This document shows, piece by piece, positions 9,582 to 18,061 of a stretch of DNA of 64,000 bases. The notes under the pieces were generated by a model that did no database searches, was not told where the DNA came from, and saw nothing but the letters and a program-made list of their open reading frames with translations. This DNA is from an uncultured Eubacterium sp. (GTDB taxonomy: Bacteria; Bacillota; Clostridia; Lachnospirales; Lachnospiraceae): contig CAJUIL010000001.1 in NCBI GenBank assembly GCA_910586225.1, positions 124,001 through 188,000 on the forward strand, in the 5' to 3' direction. The position numbers and the translations under genes are program-made. Within the stretch, counting starts at the first letter, position 1. Each line of letters begins with the position of its first letter.

Positions 9582-9875
9582 TTAAGAAATCGTTTTCGGC
9601 ACAACCAGACTGCGCCCTTTTTGCTGTGGTGCATTCGCTAAAAGGTCTGCGCAGCCGTCCGTATTCGTCACTATATCCTCACGGAATACATTTTCTGTCT
9701 GAAACAAATGCACCGCTGGTTCGATCTGTTCGGTATCCAGCTCGTTTAATTTGCCGATATAAGCAAGCATACGCTCCATATCCTGTCTGGCTGCCTTCCG
9801 CTCCTCTTCTGAAAGCTCCAGCTTTGCGAGTTCAGCGGCATATGCAATCGTTTCATCTGTAATCATATCCTCCAT
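9582..9875 (-). CDS. gatC: Asp-tRNA(Asn)/Glu-tRNA(Gln) amidotransferase subunit C
   Basis: The conserved GatC chain begins MEDMITDETIAYAAELAKL and ends with the typical GRSLVVPKTI tail. I place the start at ATG 9875, nine bases from an AGGAGG site; ATG 9884 directly abuts that site. The result is 97 residues, normal for GatC. The protein is the belt that holds GatA and GatB together. It is the first gene of the operon. Confidence 0.93.
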   Translation of the reverse strand: MEDMITDETIAYAAELAKLELSEEERKAARQDMERMLAYIGKLNELDTEQIEPAVHLFQTENVFREDIVTNTDGCADLLANAPQQKGRSLVVPKTIS

Positions 9876-10044
9876 AGATCCCATCCTCCTTTCTTTCGGC
9901 CATTCCTGTTCCCGGCCGTTTTCCTGCTTCCTTTTACGCACCACATTCACTTGCCTGCACTGGAACGCTTCAAATTTCCTGCGTTTCAGGCACAAGCCAT
10001 GCAGCCTGGGCTGACATCTTACGATCCGTGATTCGGATCTGTAT

Positions 10045-10081
10045 AAAAAAGCCCCGGAATACGAATCTTGTATTCCGGGGC
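10045..10081 (-). terminator. Intrinsic terminator in the gatCAB leader / after the HD-GYP gene
   Basis: A perfect 12-bp stem (10051-10062 with 10070-10081) and a 7-base loop, followed on the minus strand by six U at 10045-10050. It lies between the response regulator stop (10210) and gatC, so it either ends the upstream gene or acts as an attenuator for gatCAB. Confidence 0.9.
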
Positions 10082-10140
10082 GAAGGCCTTGCGGCTCCAC
10101 TCTTATTGCTTAACGCGCACAACGTACCAGCCTACCCGAC
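10082..10140 (-). promoter_or_regulatory. Possible T-box-like motif ahead of the gatCAB terminator
   Basis: On the minus strand AGAGTGGAGCCGC occurs at about 10089-10101, just before the terminator stem. This resembles the T-box core AGRGTGGNACCGCG with two mismatches. T-box control of gatCAB is known in Clostridia. However, only about 110 bases separate the motif from the upstream stop codon, and I cannot find a convincing stem I, specifier loop or full antiterminator. It is a candidate only. Confidence 0.3.
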
Positions 10141-10209
10141 AATCCTTCCTGTTCATTTAGCTCATCTGCTCCAGAGCGTTCCCTTCTTTTCCTCTTCCAA
10201 ACGGCGCTC

Positions 10210-11337
10210 TCACAAATATTTTTCCAAATCTTCTTCCATCTCGCCGTCCGCAAACGAAAAATTTTCCTCTGTCGCTTTCAACAGTTCATATCTAGCCAGG
10301 CGGAAGCAATCCAGCATAACCGGGGAAAATGTCCCGCACTCACCCTCGTTGATCATGCGTATCGCCTCGTCCACCGCATAAGGCTCCTTGTAAACGCGTT
10401 TATTTACAAGCGCGTCAAAGACGTCGACGATCGATACGACCTGTGCCCAGATCGGAATCTCATCCCCTGCCAAACGATCTGGATATCCCTTGCCATCATG
10501 ACGCTCATGGTGGTAACGGCAAATATCATAGCAATACTGGTAAAACTCGGATTCCTCCAGCTTAAACTGCTCTAACAGATCGCAGCCGTATACCGTATGC
10601 TTTTTCATCTCCGCGAACTCCTCCGCCGTCAGCCTGCCTGGCTTTAACAAAATGCTGTCCGGGATCGCAACCTTCCCAAGGTCATGCAATGCAGACGCAT
10701 TGACGATCAGTCCCATCTGCTCATTCGTCAGCTGGTACCGCGGATAATAATTGCGTATATATTTTAACATAATTTTAGTCAGGTATTTCACTCGGTGGAT
10801 ATGCTCGCCTGACTCCAAACTGCGAAATTCCACAACAGAGCTTAACGCATTTACCAAAAACTCATTGGTGCGTTCCAGCTTCTCCTTGCTCTCACGCAGC
10901 TGTTTTGTCCGCTTCTCCAATTTATGTTCAATGTCGATCCTGTGCTGGAACAGCTCGATCAGATTCATCGTCCTGCGCATAACGACCTTTGGCGCAAATG
11001 GCTTGTAGATAATATCGGAAACACCGTATTCATAAGCCTTCACATCGGTATCCGTCGTAGCCTCCCCCGTGATCATAATAACTGGAATCACGTCCATATA
11101 GCCCTTATCCGTCATATAAGCAAGAACGTCCAAGCCGGATTTTCCCGGCATCAAAAGGTCCAGAAAAACAAGTACCATTTCCTCCTGGTGCGCCTCAAGC
11201 AGCTCGATCGCCTGCACTCCGTCTTCTGCCTCTATAATCTCATACTGCTCCTCAAAAATAACCTTTAAAATCTCGCGGTTAATTTCCTGGTCATCCGCAA
11301 TTAAAATGACATTCCTCTCCATACGTACTGTTTTCAC
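10210..11337 (-). CDS. Response regulator with HD-GYP output domain
   Basis: 375 residues. The receiver domain (about 8-125) has the acidic pair DD at 15-16, phospho-acceptor D60 in FLDLLMPG and K112 in YKPF. A coiled coil (about 135-165) links to an HD-GYP domain with H218-D219, HHE at 276-278 and DGKGYP at 281-286. Proteins of this RpfG-like design hydrolyse cyclic di-GMP in response to phosphorylation. No partner kinase is adjacent. The start is probably GTG 11337, with AAAGG eight bases upstream; ATG 11322 is possible. It has its own upstream promoter. Confidence 0.9.
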   Translation of the reverse strand: MKTVRMERNVILIADDQEINREILKVIFEEQYEIIEAEDGVQAIELLEAHQEEMVLVFLDLLMPGKSGLDVLAYMTDKGYMDVIPVIMITGEATTDTDVKAYEYGVSDIIYKPFAPKVVMRRTMNLIELFQHRIDIEHKLEKRTKQLRESKEKLERTNEFLVNALSSVVEFRSLESGEHIHRVKYLTKIMLKYIRNYYPRYQLTNEQMGLIVNASALHDLGKVAIPDSILLKPGRLTAEEFAEMKKHTVYGCDLLEQFKLEESEFYQYCYDICRYHHERHDGKGYPDRLAGDEIPIWAQVVSIVDVFDALVNKRVYKEPYAVDEAIRMINEGECGTFSPVMLDCFRLARYELLKATEENFSFADGEMEEDLEKYL

Positions 11338-11443
11338 TCCCTATACCTTTTACCTGTCTTTATTTTCTCATAACAGCCCGCATCGCGCACAAGCTGTTAC
11401 TTTCTCCCAACGGACTACCATTTCTGAAAATATTTCCGCATTT

Positions 11444-11473
11444 ATCATAACATAACCTGTGCCAGTTACTCAA
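11444..11473 (-). promoter_or_regulatory. Promoter of the HD-GYP response regulator
   Basis: Minus strand TTGAGT (11468-11473), an 18-base spacer and TATGAT (11444-11449). It gives a leader of about 100 bases before GTG 11337. Confidence 0.5.
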
Positions 11474-11514
11474 GAAATATTTTACTTTTATCTGGATTTT
11501 AAACAAATTCCGGA

Positions 11515-11614
11515 TTGAAATCGCTGAGACGTTGTGATAAAGTTATGCTGAATGGAAGCGGATTTTTATAAAACGATGTCAGGAGCCGTCACGAATACCT
11601 TTGTAACAGCTCCT
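11515..11614 (+). promoter_or_regulatory. Promoter and leader hairpin of the alpha/beta hydrolase gene
   Basis: TTGAAA (11515-11520), 17 bases and TAAAGT (11538-11543) form a plausible promoter. The leader holds an imperfect hairpin, AGGAGC (11581-11586) with GCTCCT (11609-11614), extended inward by GT/AC and AC/GT pairs. There is no U-run after it. The 11338-11636 gap holds nothing else that I can see. Confidence 0.35.
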
Positions 11615-11636
11615 TAGAGTCAGAAAGGATGCTGCG

Positions 11637-12293
11637 ATGTATATTCATATCAACCGGCAAATACTATTTTATGAAAAAACAGGCGAAGGCCGGCCCCTGC
11701 TGCTGCTGCATGGAAACGGGGAGGATCACACGATCTTTGACACTCTCATCCCGCTCCTGGAACGGACGCATACCGTTTACGCCATTGACAGCCGCGGACA
11801 CGGCGCCAGCAATCCGACGGAAGAATACAGCTATCTGGGTATGGCGGAGGATATCGCTCAGTTTATCACCTCTTTGGAAATCAAAGCTCCGATACTGTAC
11901 GGCTTTAGCGACGGCGGCATTACCGGACTGCTGCTCGCCCTAAATTGGCCAGGCCTTTTGGACCGTCTGATCATCAGCGGCGCCAACCTGCATCCGCATG
12001 GCATGAAGCACACGTTTCTGCATAAGATCAAACAGCATTACAAAAAAACTGGGAACCCGCTAGAACGTATGATGCTGGAGGAACCGGATATTCCTCCGTC
12101 AGCACTGGCACAGATCCAGATCCCGGTACTCGTCCTTGCCGCAGAGCACGATATCATCAAGCCGTCGCATACAAAGCTGATCGCAAGAAAGCTCGCGGAC
12201 GCACAGCTTTGCATTGTTCCCGGCGAGGACCATGGAAGTTATATTATACACAGCGATAAGCTGTATCCGTATATTCGGAATTTTATCTGCTGA
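11637..12293 (+). CDS. Alpha/beta hydrolase
   Basis: A 218-residue soluble hydrolase with the usual fold order: the oxyanion region LLLHGNGEDHT, SRGHGASN, the nucleophile elbow GFSDGG (GxSxG), an acid in AEHDIIK and the catalytic His in GEDHGSY. The cap region is short. The substrate cannot be inferred. An AAAGGA site precedes ATG 11637. It lies 48 bases upstream of asnA in the same direction, so the two are probably co-transcribed. Confidence 0.85.
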   Translation: MYIHINRQILFYEKTGEGRPLLLLHGNGEDHTIFDTLIPLLERTHTVYAIDSRGHGASNPTEEYSYLGMAEDIAQFITSLEIKAPILYGFSDGGITGLLLALNWPGLLDRLIISGANLHPHGMKHTFLHKIKQHYKKTGNPLERMMLEEPDIPPSALAQIQIPVLVLAAEHDIIKPSHTKLIARKLADAQLCIVPGEDHGSYIIHSDKLYPYIRNFIC

Positions 12294-12341
12294 CCGCTTA
12301 TTCGCTACACAATACTTTTAGAAAGAACGAGGACATTCATT

Positions 12342-13352
12342 ATGGAACATCTGATCATTCCAGACGGCTATGTATCGGCGCTCAATCTGCATGATACCCA
12401 GATCGCTATCAAAACCGTCAAAGACTTTTTCCAAAACCTGCTATCACTGACGCTGAACCTTTCCCGCGTCTCCGCGCCGCTGTTTGTTACGCCGGAATCC
12501 GGTTTAAATGACAACCTAAACGGCGTGGAACGCCCAGTCGCCTTTGATATCAAGGAAATGGACGGACAAAACGCGGAGGTCGTGCATTCGCTTGCCAAGT
12601 GGAAACGCTTTGCGCTGCATAAATACGGCTTTTCATCCGGCGAAGGTCTGTATACAGATATGAACGCCATCCGCCGTGACGAAGAGACGGATAATATCCA
12701 CTCCATATTTGTAGATCAGTGGGACTGGGAAAAGATCATTACAAGATCAGACCGTACACTGGAATATTTGCAAAGCACCGTCAAAATGGTATACAAAGCG
12801 CTGCGTAAGACGGAAAAATATATGGCCGTCCAATACGACTACATTCACGAAATGCTGCCGCATGACATTTATTTTTTAACAACGCAGGAGCTTGAAGATC
12901 TCTACCCAGACAAAACGCCCAAAGAACGCGAATACCTGATCACAAAGAAAAAGGGCGCGGTCTGCCTGATGCAGATCGGCGATCAGCTCGCTTCCGGCGA
13001 AAAGCACGACGGCCGTGCGCCGGACTACGACGACTGGTCGCTGAACGCGGATATTTTAGTCTACTATCCGGTACTTGACATCGCACTGGAGCTGTCCTCC
13101 ATGGGCATCCGCGTAGACGAAAACGCACTTTCCGCCCAGCTTGCCAAGGCCGGATGCCCGCAGCGTGCCAACCTTCCGTTTCAAAAAGCGATCTTGGAGC
13201 AAAAGCTGCCTTATACGATCGGCGGCGGAATCGGACAGTCACGCATTTGTATGTTTTTCCTGCGCAAAGCGCATATCGGCGAGGTACAGTGCTCTATCTG
13301 GAAAGACGATATGGCTGCGGAATGCGCGGCACACGGAATACAGCTGTTATAA
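12342..13352 (+). CDS. asnA: Aspartate--ammonia ligase (asparagine synthetase A)
   Basis: 336 residues, the usual AsnA length. It makes asparagine from aspartate, ammonia and ATP through a class II aminoacyl-tRNA synthetase-like fold. Diagnostic stretches are RVSAPLFVTPESGLND, VHSLAKWKR, SIFVDQWDWEK and the late TIGGGIGQSR. The gene shares a direction with the hydrolase and ends at a strong terminator. With gatCAB also present, the cell has both a direct and a tRNA-dependent route to asparagine. Confidence 0.96.
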   Translation: MEHLIIPDGYVSALNLHDTQIAIKTVKDFFQNLLSLTLNLSRVSAPLFVTPESGLNDNLNGVERPVAFDIKEMDGQNAEVVHSLAKWKRFALHKYGFSSGEGLYTDMNAIRRDEETDNIHSIFVDQWDWEKIITRSDRTLEYLQSTVKMVYKALRKTEKYMAVQYDYIHEMLPHDIYFLTTQELEDLYPDKTPKEREYLITKKKGAVCLMQIGDQLASGEKHDGRAPDYDDWSLNADILVYYPVLDIALELSSMGIRVDENALSAQLAKAGCPQRANLPFQKAILEQKLPYTIGGGIGQSRICMFFLRKAHIGEVQCSIWKDDMAAECAAHGIQLL

Positions 13353-13369
13353 TCTTTTACACCCAACCA

Positions 13370-13419
13370 GCCCCAGGTCCGGCTGCCCAGCAGGCTCCCG
13401 GACCTGGGGCCTGCTTTTT
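13370..13419 (+). terminator. asnA terminator
   Basis: A 13-bp perfect stem (13370-13382 with 13398-13410), a 15-base loop, then CTGCTTTTTA. It reaches the stop codon of the convergent recombinase gene. Confidence 0.9.
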
Positions 13420-14023
13420 ACAATCCCCGGTACTCCCGCAGCCTACGGTAAAACGTCGCTTGGCTCAATCCGCTGCGCCTTATCGCTTCCTCGATCGGAA
13501 TACGCTTTTCCTCCCATTCCCCAACGATTCCCGGAAAATCGGTTGGCACCCTTGTCCTTGGCCTGCCGAACCGCACACCCTTCGCCTTAGCCGCTGCAAT
13601 GCCCTGCTCCTGACGTTTTTTAATATTCACCCGCTCCGATTCCGCGACAAAAGACAAGATCTGCAGCACCAAATCCGCGATAAAAGTCCCCATCAGATCT
13701 CTTCCATTACGGGTATCCAAAAGCGGCATATCGATCACACAAATATCCGCCCCGATTTCCTTAGTCAGGATCCGCCATTGATCCTGGATCTCCTCATAAT
13801 TGCGTCCAAGACGGTCAATACTGAGAATATAAAGCAAATCCCCTTTTTTCAGCATCCGTACCATCCGCTTGTACTGCTCCCTATCAAAATCCTTCCCCGA
13901 CTGCTTGTCGATATAGATACCCGACGGCTGCACGCCCTTTTCACGCATCGCCATCAGCTGTCTGTCCTCATTCTGGTCCGTACTGGAAACTCGTACATAA
14001 CCAAAAACCGCTGTCTGCTCCAT
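13418..14023 (-). CDS. Serine recombinase (resolvase/invertase family)
   Basis: About 201 residues. The N-terminal catalytic domain shows YVRVSSTDQNEDRQ with the nucleophilic Ser, SIDRLGRN and ESERVNIKKRQEQGI. A short helix-turn-helix follows (IEEAIRRSGLSQATFYRRL). The size matches small resolvases and DNA invertases, not large integrases. ATG 14023 has GGAGG five bases upstream and is preferred over ATG 14044. It lies 180 bases from one copy of a miniature inverted-repeat element but shows no other link to it. It may be the remnant of a transposon or a working invertase. Confidence 0.9.
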   Translation of the reverse strand: MEQTAVFGYVRVSSTDQNEDRQLMAMREKGVQPSGIYIDKQSGKDFDREQYKRMVRMLKKGDLLYILSIDRLGRNYEEIQDQWRILTKEIGADICVIDMPLLDTRNGRDLMGTFIADLVLQILSFVAESERVNIKKRQEQGIAAAKAKGVRFGRPRTRVPTDFPGIVGEWEEKRIPIEEAIRRSGLSQATFYRRLREYRGL

Positions 14024-14203
14024 TTCCGCCTCCGCAAATTTCATTACATACTCTTCTTATTCCTTAAAATCCCCAAACCAGGTCTTTTCATGCGAGGGCA
14101 GCTGATAGATGTATGTGGTAATTGCTTCCGGCTTTGTGAACGATTGCCAGTATGGAAATCACATGATACTTACGACGCAGCCTGAACTATTACCGCAAAT
14201 GTC
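14024..14203. other. Non-coding stretch between recombinase and first miniature element
   Basis: It holds an open minus-strand stretch of 33 codons (14060-14158) with no start, which may be a decayed gene end. A lone TIR-like sequence CCTGAACTATTAC lies at 14181-14193, beside the element. The latter may mark an earlier insertion. Confidence 0.35.
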
Positions 14204-14337
14204 GTAACAGTTCAGACAAGCTGACCTGTTACCTGCAAAAATCCATTGAAAATCGCTTCGCGATGGGATTTTTGCACTCCTGAATCATGTTCTTACGGTC
14301 TTTGCAGCAAAGTGCAAAGACCTGACTGAACTGTTAC
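14204..14337 (+). mobile_element. 134-bp miniature inverted-repeat element, copy A (IS66-like ends)
   Basis: It begins GTAACAGTTCAG and ends CTGAACTGTTAC, a 12-bp perfect terminal inverted repeat. It is flanked by an exact 8-bp duplication, CAAATGTC at 14196-14203 and 14338-14345. GTAA ends plus 8-bp duplications are the hallmark of IS66-family transposition. It has no coding capacity. It contains an internal hairpin (TGCAAAAATCC with GGATTTTTGCA). It matches copy B at 128 of 134 positions in inverted orientation. Confidence 0.85.
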
Positions 14338-14376
14338 CAAATGTCGTAACATTATTATAAACTTCCTGCAGCGCCA

Positions 14377-14405
14377 TTGATAATTTGAAAAATTCGTGGT
14401 ATACT
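14377..14405 (+). promoter_or_regulatory. Promoter of the AAA_14/DUF4143 gene
   Basis: TTGATA (14377-14382), a 17-base spacer and TATACT (14400-14405), 48 bases before the ATG. Confidence 0.7.
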
Positions 14406-14452
14406 ATACAAGAAAGTAGCGACGTATTTGTCGTAAGTACGAGGTAACTTTT

Positions 14453-15727
14453 ATGATTAAACGAGATTATTATTTGAAACGCATGATGCGCAATATGTGG
14501 AACGGCGAGGTCAAGGTAATCACTGGTATTCGCCGCTGCGGAAAGTCTGTACTGCTGTTTGATCTGTTCTATCAAGATCTACTCTCACAAGGAGTTCAGG
14601 ACGACCACATCATAAAAATCGAATTGGACCAGCGACGTTACTATAAGTTCAGAAATCCAATCACGCTTTGTGAATATGTTGAGGCTCTTATTGCAGAAAA
14701 GAAAGATGAGAAGTTTTATCTCTTCATTGACGAGGTGCAGCTTACCACAAAAATGATCGATCAGGAAAACGGTGGGATTGAAGTTTCTATCTATGATATG
14801 CTGAATGAACTCAAAGCATATAAGAATTTAGATGTATATGTGACCGGCAGTAACTCGAAGGGCCTGTCAAAAGATATTGCTACAGAGTTTCGCGGCCGTG
14901 CTACTCAGATTCGTATATATCCGTTGTCTTTTGAAGAATTTTATTCCTACATGGGTGGAGATGAGCGAAAAGCTTTGGATAGCTATATGCTTTACGGCGG
15001 TATGCCACGCCTGTTGGCATTAACCGATGAAAAAGACAAAAAAGATTATTTGACCTCTCTATACAGCGAATTATATGTAAAGGATATCGTAGAGCACAGC
15101 GGAATCGAGCGTGAGGATATTCTGAATGATATATTAGATTTCCTTGCTTCTCAGATCAGTTCTTTGACCAATCCTACAAATATCGCTAATGCATTAACCA
15201 GTTTAAAGAACGAAAATGTCAATTCTACACTGGTTTCAAACTATGTACAGCACATTATAGATTCGTTTCTGGTTTCTATGGCGAAACGCTATGACGTGAA
15301 AGGAAAAACCTACTTCAAGTATCCTAACAAATACTATTACACAGATATTGGCCTTCGTAATGCCAGATTAAATTATCGTCAATATGATCCTGGACACATT
15401 ATGGAAAACATCATCTATAACGAACTTCTGCTTCGTGGATATTCTGTCGATGTCGGTGTAGTGACTGACCGTACAGGCGGAGCTAATGTACAAAAAGAAA
15501 TTGACTTCGTTGTAAATGACATAGATAAAAAAATCTATATCCAATCCGCTTTCCAGATGGATACTGACAAAAAAGAATCCTCTGAACGTGCATCTTTGAT
15601 ACTGACAAAAGACTTTTTCAAAAAAATCATAGTCCGTATGGATATTCCGCATAACTTCTATGATGACAGCGGAATTTTCCACTGTAACCTGATAGATCTG
15701 CTGCTTGGTCGTGTGAGCTTGTTTTAA
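14453..15727 (+). CDS. ATP-binding protein, AAA_14 with DUF4143 C-terminus
   Basis: 424 residues. The N-terminal AAA_14 domain has Walker A GIRRCGKS (about residues 26-33), Walker B FYLFIDEVQ and the sensor-like VYVTGSNSKGLS. The C-terminal half has the DUF4143 pattern, with YYTDIGLRNARL and ENIIYNELLLRGYSVDVG, then a conserved KEIDFVV that resembles a degenerate restriction-nuclease core. Such proteins are very common, often horizontally spread, and of unknown role. It stands alone between the miniature element and dapB, has its own promoter and is more A/T-rich than its neighbours, which suggests transfer. Confidence 0.9.
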   Translation: MIKRDYYLKRMMRNMWNGEVKVITGIRRCGKSVLLFDLFYQDLLSQGVQDDHIIKIELDQRRYYKFRNPITLCEYVEALIAEKKDEKFYLFIDEVQLTTKMIDQENGGIEVSIYDMLNELKAYKNLDVYVTGSNSKGLSKDIATEFRGRATQIRIYPLSFEEFYSYMGGDERKALDSYMLYGGMPRLLALTDEKDKKDYLTSLYSELYVKDIVEHSGIEREDILNDILDFLASQISSLTNPTNIANALTSLKNENVNSTLVSNYVQHIIDSFLVSMAKRYDVKGKTYFKYPNKYYYTDIGLRNARLNYRQYDPGHIMENIIYNELLLRGYSVDVGVVTDRTGGANVQKEIDFVVNDIDKKIYIQSAFQMDTDKKESSERASLILTKDFFKKIIVRMDIPHNFYDDSGIFHCNLIDLLLGRVSLF

Positions 15728-15750
15728 CCAACCAAGCAGCTCCCACCTAC

Positions 15751-16512
15751 TCAGGCATGAGCGATCACATCTGCCATATCATACATCCCCGCTCCTTTTC
15801 CAGCGAGAAACTTTGCCGCTTCCACAGCGCCCTTGGCAAATACCGCTTTTGAATACGCGGTATGCTTGAGCGTAATGACCTCATCCGTACCTGCAAATAT
15901 AACTTCGTGCTCTCCAACAATATTGCCGCCGCGTACGGCAGCAATGCCAATCTCCTTTTTCGCGCGCTTTCTGCGCTCCTTGGTACGGTCGTATTGATAA
16001 GTATACGGCTGCTCCAGCTCCTCATTCATACAATCCGCAAGCGCAAGTGCCGTGCCGCTTGGTGCGTCCAGCTTTTGGTTATGGTGCTTTTCCACGATTT
16101 CGATGTCAAAGCCCGCTGGGGCGAGCACATGAACCGCTTTTTTCAGAAGGTCCATCAGCGTATTGATGCCAAGCGACATATTCGCCGATTTTAATACCGC
16201 CGTTTGCTCTGCCGTCCTTTGTACCTTTTCCAGCTGTGCTTCGGACAAGCCGGTTGTGCAGAGCACAACTGGGATCTTTTTTTCCATGCTGTAATCCAGC
16301 AGCGCATCGACTGCGCCCGCATTCGAAAAGTCGATCACTACATCTGCTGAAACGCTGCAGTCCGCAATATTTTGATAAACCGGATACGGATTGTTGATTC
16401 CGTCATATACATCAATGCCTGCTACTATTTCAATCGTATCATCCTCGGCGCAGATCCCGGTAATCACCTGCCCCATTTTTCCATTGCATCCATGCAGGAT
16501 TGCTTTTACCAT
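15751..16512 (-). CDS. dapB: 4-hydroxy-tetrahydrodipicolinate reductase
   Basis: 253 residues. DapB reduces the DapA product with NAD(P)H in the lysine/diaminopimelate pathway. It has an N-terminal Rossmann HGCNGKMGQVI, VIDFSNAGAVD, the catalytic EKHHNQKLDAPSGTA region, and GEHEVIFAG. ATG 16512 is chosen because it has GGAGG eight bases upstream and starts MVKAILHG; ATG 16527 overlaps that site. It follows dapA after about 115 bases and should share its riboswitch-controlled transcript. Confidence 0.96.
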   Translation of the reverse strand: MVKAILHGCNGKMGQVITGICAEDDTIEIVAGIDVYDGINNPYPVYQNIADCSVSADVVIDFSNAGAVDALLDYSMEKKIPVVLCTTGLSEAQLEKVQRTAEQTAVLKSANMSLGINTLMDLLKKAVHVLAPAGFDIEIVEKHHNQKLDAPSGTALALADCMNEELEQPYTYQYDRTKERRKRAKKEIGIAAVRGGNIVGEHEVIFAGTDEVITLKHTAYSKAVFAKGAVEAAKFLAGKGAGMYDMADVIAHA

Positions 16513-16628
16513 AATCGTTTCCTCCATCTTATGTACCGCACGCTATCGTACGCTTTCGCTGCTGCTTGGCACGATATCTGTCTTTCGTATAGGCTGCCCA
16601 TTTTTGTTTCTTTTATGCAGCCGTTTCG

Positions 16629-17516
16629 TCAGGATAAAAGGCCGTATGCGCGCATGACCTCCGCCAGCTTCTTTGCGCCTTCCTCGCTCATTTCACACAG
16701 CGGCGCGCGCAGCGGGCCGACTTCCATTCCCATCAGATCCATCGCTTTTTTTACCGGGATCGGACTTACCTCTGAAAACAGGGCGTCGATCAAAGCTAAT
16801 CCCTTGCGCTGCAGCCGGCGGGAAGTCTCCAGATCGCCGTCAAAAAAGCTCTGGCATAAGTCATGTACATCCTTTGGCGCCACATTCGACCATACAGAGA
16901 TGACGCCGAGCGCTCCGATCGCCAAAAGCGGCAGAATGACCGCATCCTCGCCGGAATACATATCGATCTTTCCATCAGTCAGATCCATCGTCTTTGACGC
17001 CTGGGTAATGTTTCCGGTCGCTTCTTTGATACCTACGATATTTTCCACATTGTGAAAAAGATACGCCGCTGTTTCCGGCAGCAGGTTGCACCCGGTCCTG
17101 CCTGGTACGTTGTACATAATGACTGGCGTCTTTACAGCCTGCGCGATCTGCGTATAATGCGAGATCAAGCCCTTCTGGGTCGCTTTATTATAATACGGGG
17201 TTACGACAAGCAATCCGTCAGCGCCCGCTTTTTCCGCCTCCTGTGAAAGATAAACAGCTGTTTTCGTACAGTTTGAGCCTGTACCTGCAATGACAGGGAT
17301 TCTGTGCTTTGTAAACTGCACGCAGGCACGGATAACATCCAAATGCTCCTCTTCTGTCATTGTGGACGCTTCTCCGGTCGTTCCGGTAATAATGATCGCG
17401 TCTGTGCCGCCTTTCACCTGGTCGTCGATCAACTCTTCCAGCTTATCATAATTTACGTCCAGATTTTCCTTCATAGGTGTTACGATCGCAACACCCGCAC
17501 CTTTAAATACCGCCAT
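16629..17516 (-). CDS. dapA: 4-hydroxy-tetrahydrodipicolinate synthase
   Basis: 295 residues. DapA condenses pyruvate with aspartate semialdehyde, the first committed step to lysine and diaminopimelate. It shows GTTGEASTM, VIAGTGSNCT, the YNVPGRTG loop and the Schiff-base Lys in GIKEATGN. ATG 17516 has AGGAGG seven bases upstream; the ATG two codons earlier lies only one base from that site. A lysine riboswitch and terminator precede it. Confidence 0.96.
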   Translation of the reverse strand: MAVFKGAGVAIVTPMKENLDVNYDKLEELIDDQVKGGTDAIIITGTTGEASTMTEEEHLDVIRACVQFTKHRIPVIAGTGSNCTKTAVYLSQEAEKAGADGLLVVTPYYNKATQKGLISHYTQIAQAVKTPVIMYNVPGRTGCNLLPETAAYLFHNVENIVGIKEATGNITQASKTMDLTDGKIDMYSGEDAVILPLLAIGALGVISVWSNVAPKDVHDLCQSFFDGDLETSRRLQRKGLALIDALFSEVSPIPVKKAMDLMGMEVGPLRAPLCEMSEEGAKKLAEVMRAYGLLS

Positions 17517-17541
17517 GTTCATTCCTCCTGCTTAATTTGCG

Positions 17542-17573
17542 CTAATAAAAGCCGACTCAGATGAGCCGGCTTT
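17542..17573 (-). terminator. Riboswitch-controlled terminator before dapA
   Basis: A 12-bp stem with one G-U pair (17548-17559 with 17562-17573) and a U-rich run on the minus strand (17542-17550), between the lysine aptamer and the dapA ribosome binding site. It would form when lysine is bound. Confidence 0.85.
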
Positions 17574-17635
17574 CCGTCATGCTTTGCATCAATAACAATC
17601 TGATAGCAATTTAATAGTAATCTATTTTGATACGA

Positions 17636-17812
17636 TACTGATAGCGCCCCATCTTATTTTTTCCAGATGACAGTCATGGAATTATTCATTCCATACCCAA
17701 GGGGCAAAGTACAGGACTCCGGCCCTTTCGGCACAATCCCCTTTCGCATATCCGCACCTGCGCCTGCCGCATTGGATATACTACTGATGGATGGCGCAAC
17801 CTCTATCCACTT
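17636..17812 (-). promoter_or_regulatory. Lysine riboswitch (L-box)
   Basis: Read on the minus strand, P1 pairs GGATAG (near 17803-17808) with CTATC (ending 17640). The L-box landmarks follow in order: GATAGAGGTTGCG, CAGTAGTA, GTGCCGAAAGGGC, CTTGGGTATGGAATG, GACTGTCATCTGG and AGATGGGGCGCTATC. It lies between a strong promoter and a terminator upstream of dapA, so high lysine should switch off dapA-dapB. Confidence 0.92.
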
Positions 17813-17853
17813 TATTCAATTTTGCCGTACTTTTATTTTGCTTACTAGAATTG

Positions 17854-17882
17854 ACTATAACACGGTTTTCGCCGTATGTCAA
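17854..17882 (-). promoter_or_regulatory. dapA-dapB promoter
   Basis: A perfect TTGACA (17877-17882), a 17-base spacer and TATAGT (17854-17859) on the minus strand. Transcription would begin near 17847, about 35 bases before the lysine aptamer. Confidence 0.85.
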
Positions 17883-17921
17883 CCAGCTGCAGTCTGATTT
17901 TTTTCATCTGTCTGCATAATC

Positions 17922-18055
17922 GTAACAGTTCCGTCAAGTCTTTGCACCCTGCTGCAAAGACCGTAAGAACATGATTCAGGAGTGCAAAAATCTCATCGCG
18001 AAGCGATTTTCAATGGATTTTTGCAGGTAACAGGTCAGCTTGCCTGAACTGTTAC
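17922..18055 (-). mobile_element. 134-bp miniature inverted-repeat element, copy B (IS66-like ends)
   Basis: The reverse complement of copy A with six mismatches. The flanks are GCATAATC (17914-17921) and ACATAATC (18056-18063), a 7-of-8 target duplication. The right-hand duplication includes the stop codon of the cobO-type gene, so the element landed exactly at that gene's 3' end and left its reading frame intact. Confidence 0.85.
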
Positions 18056-18061
18056 ACATAA

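Noticed and set aside
14057..14158. Thirty-three-codon minus-strand open stretch reading FTKPEAITTYIYQLPSHEK
   Set aside because: It has no start codon, follows an in-frame stop and matches no family I know. It may be a gene remnant but cannot be called.
13154..14185. A 343-codon plus-strand open frame
   Set aside because: It overlaps the end of asnA, its terminator and the whole antisense recombinase gene, and shows no conserved motif.
13418..18055. Phase-variable inversion of 14.2-18.1 kb by the nearby serine recombinase
   Set aside because: The inverted 134-bp copies have their own transposition marks (terminal repeats, target duplications), so they are better explained as miniature elements. 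No recombinase-type crossover site was seen.
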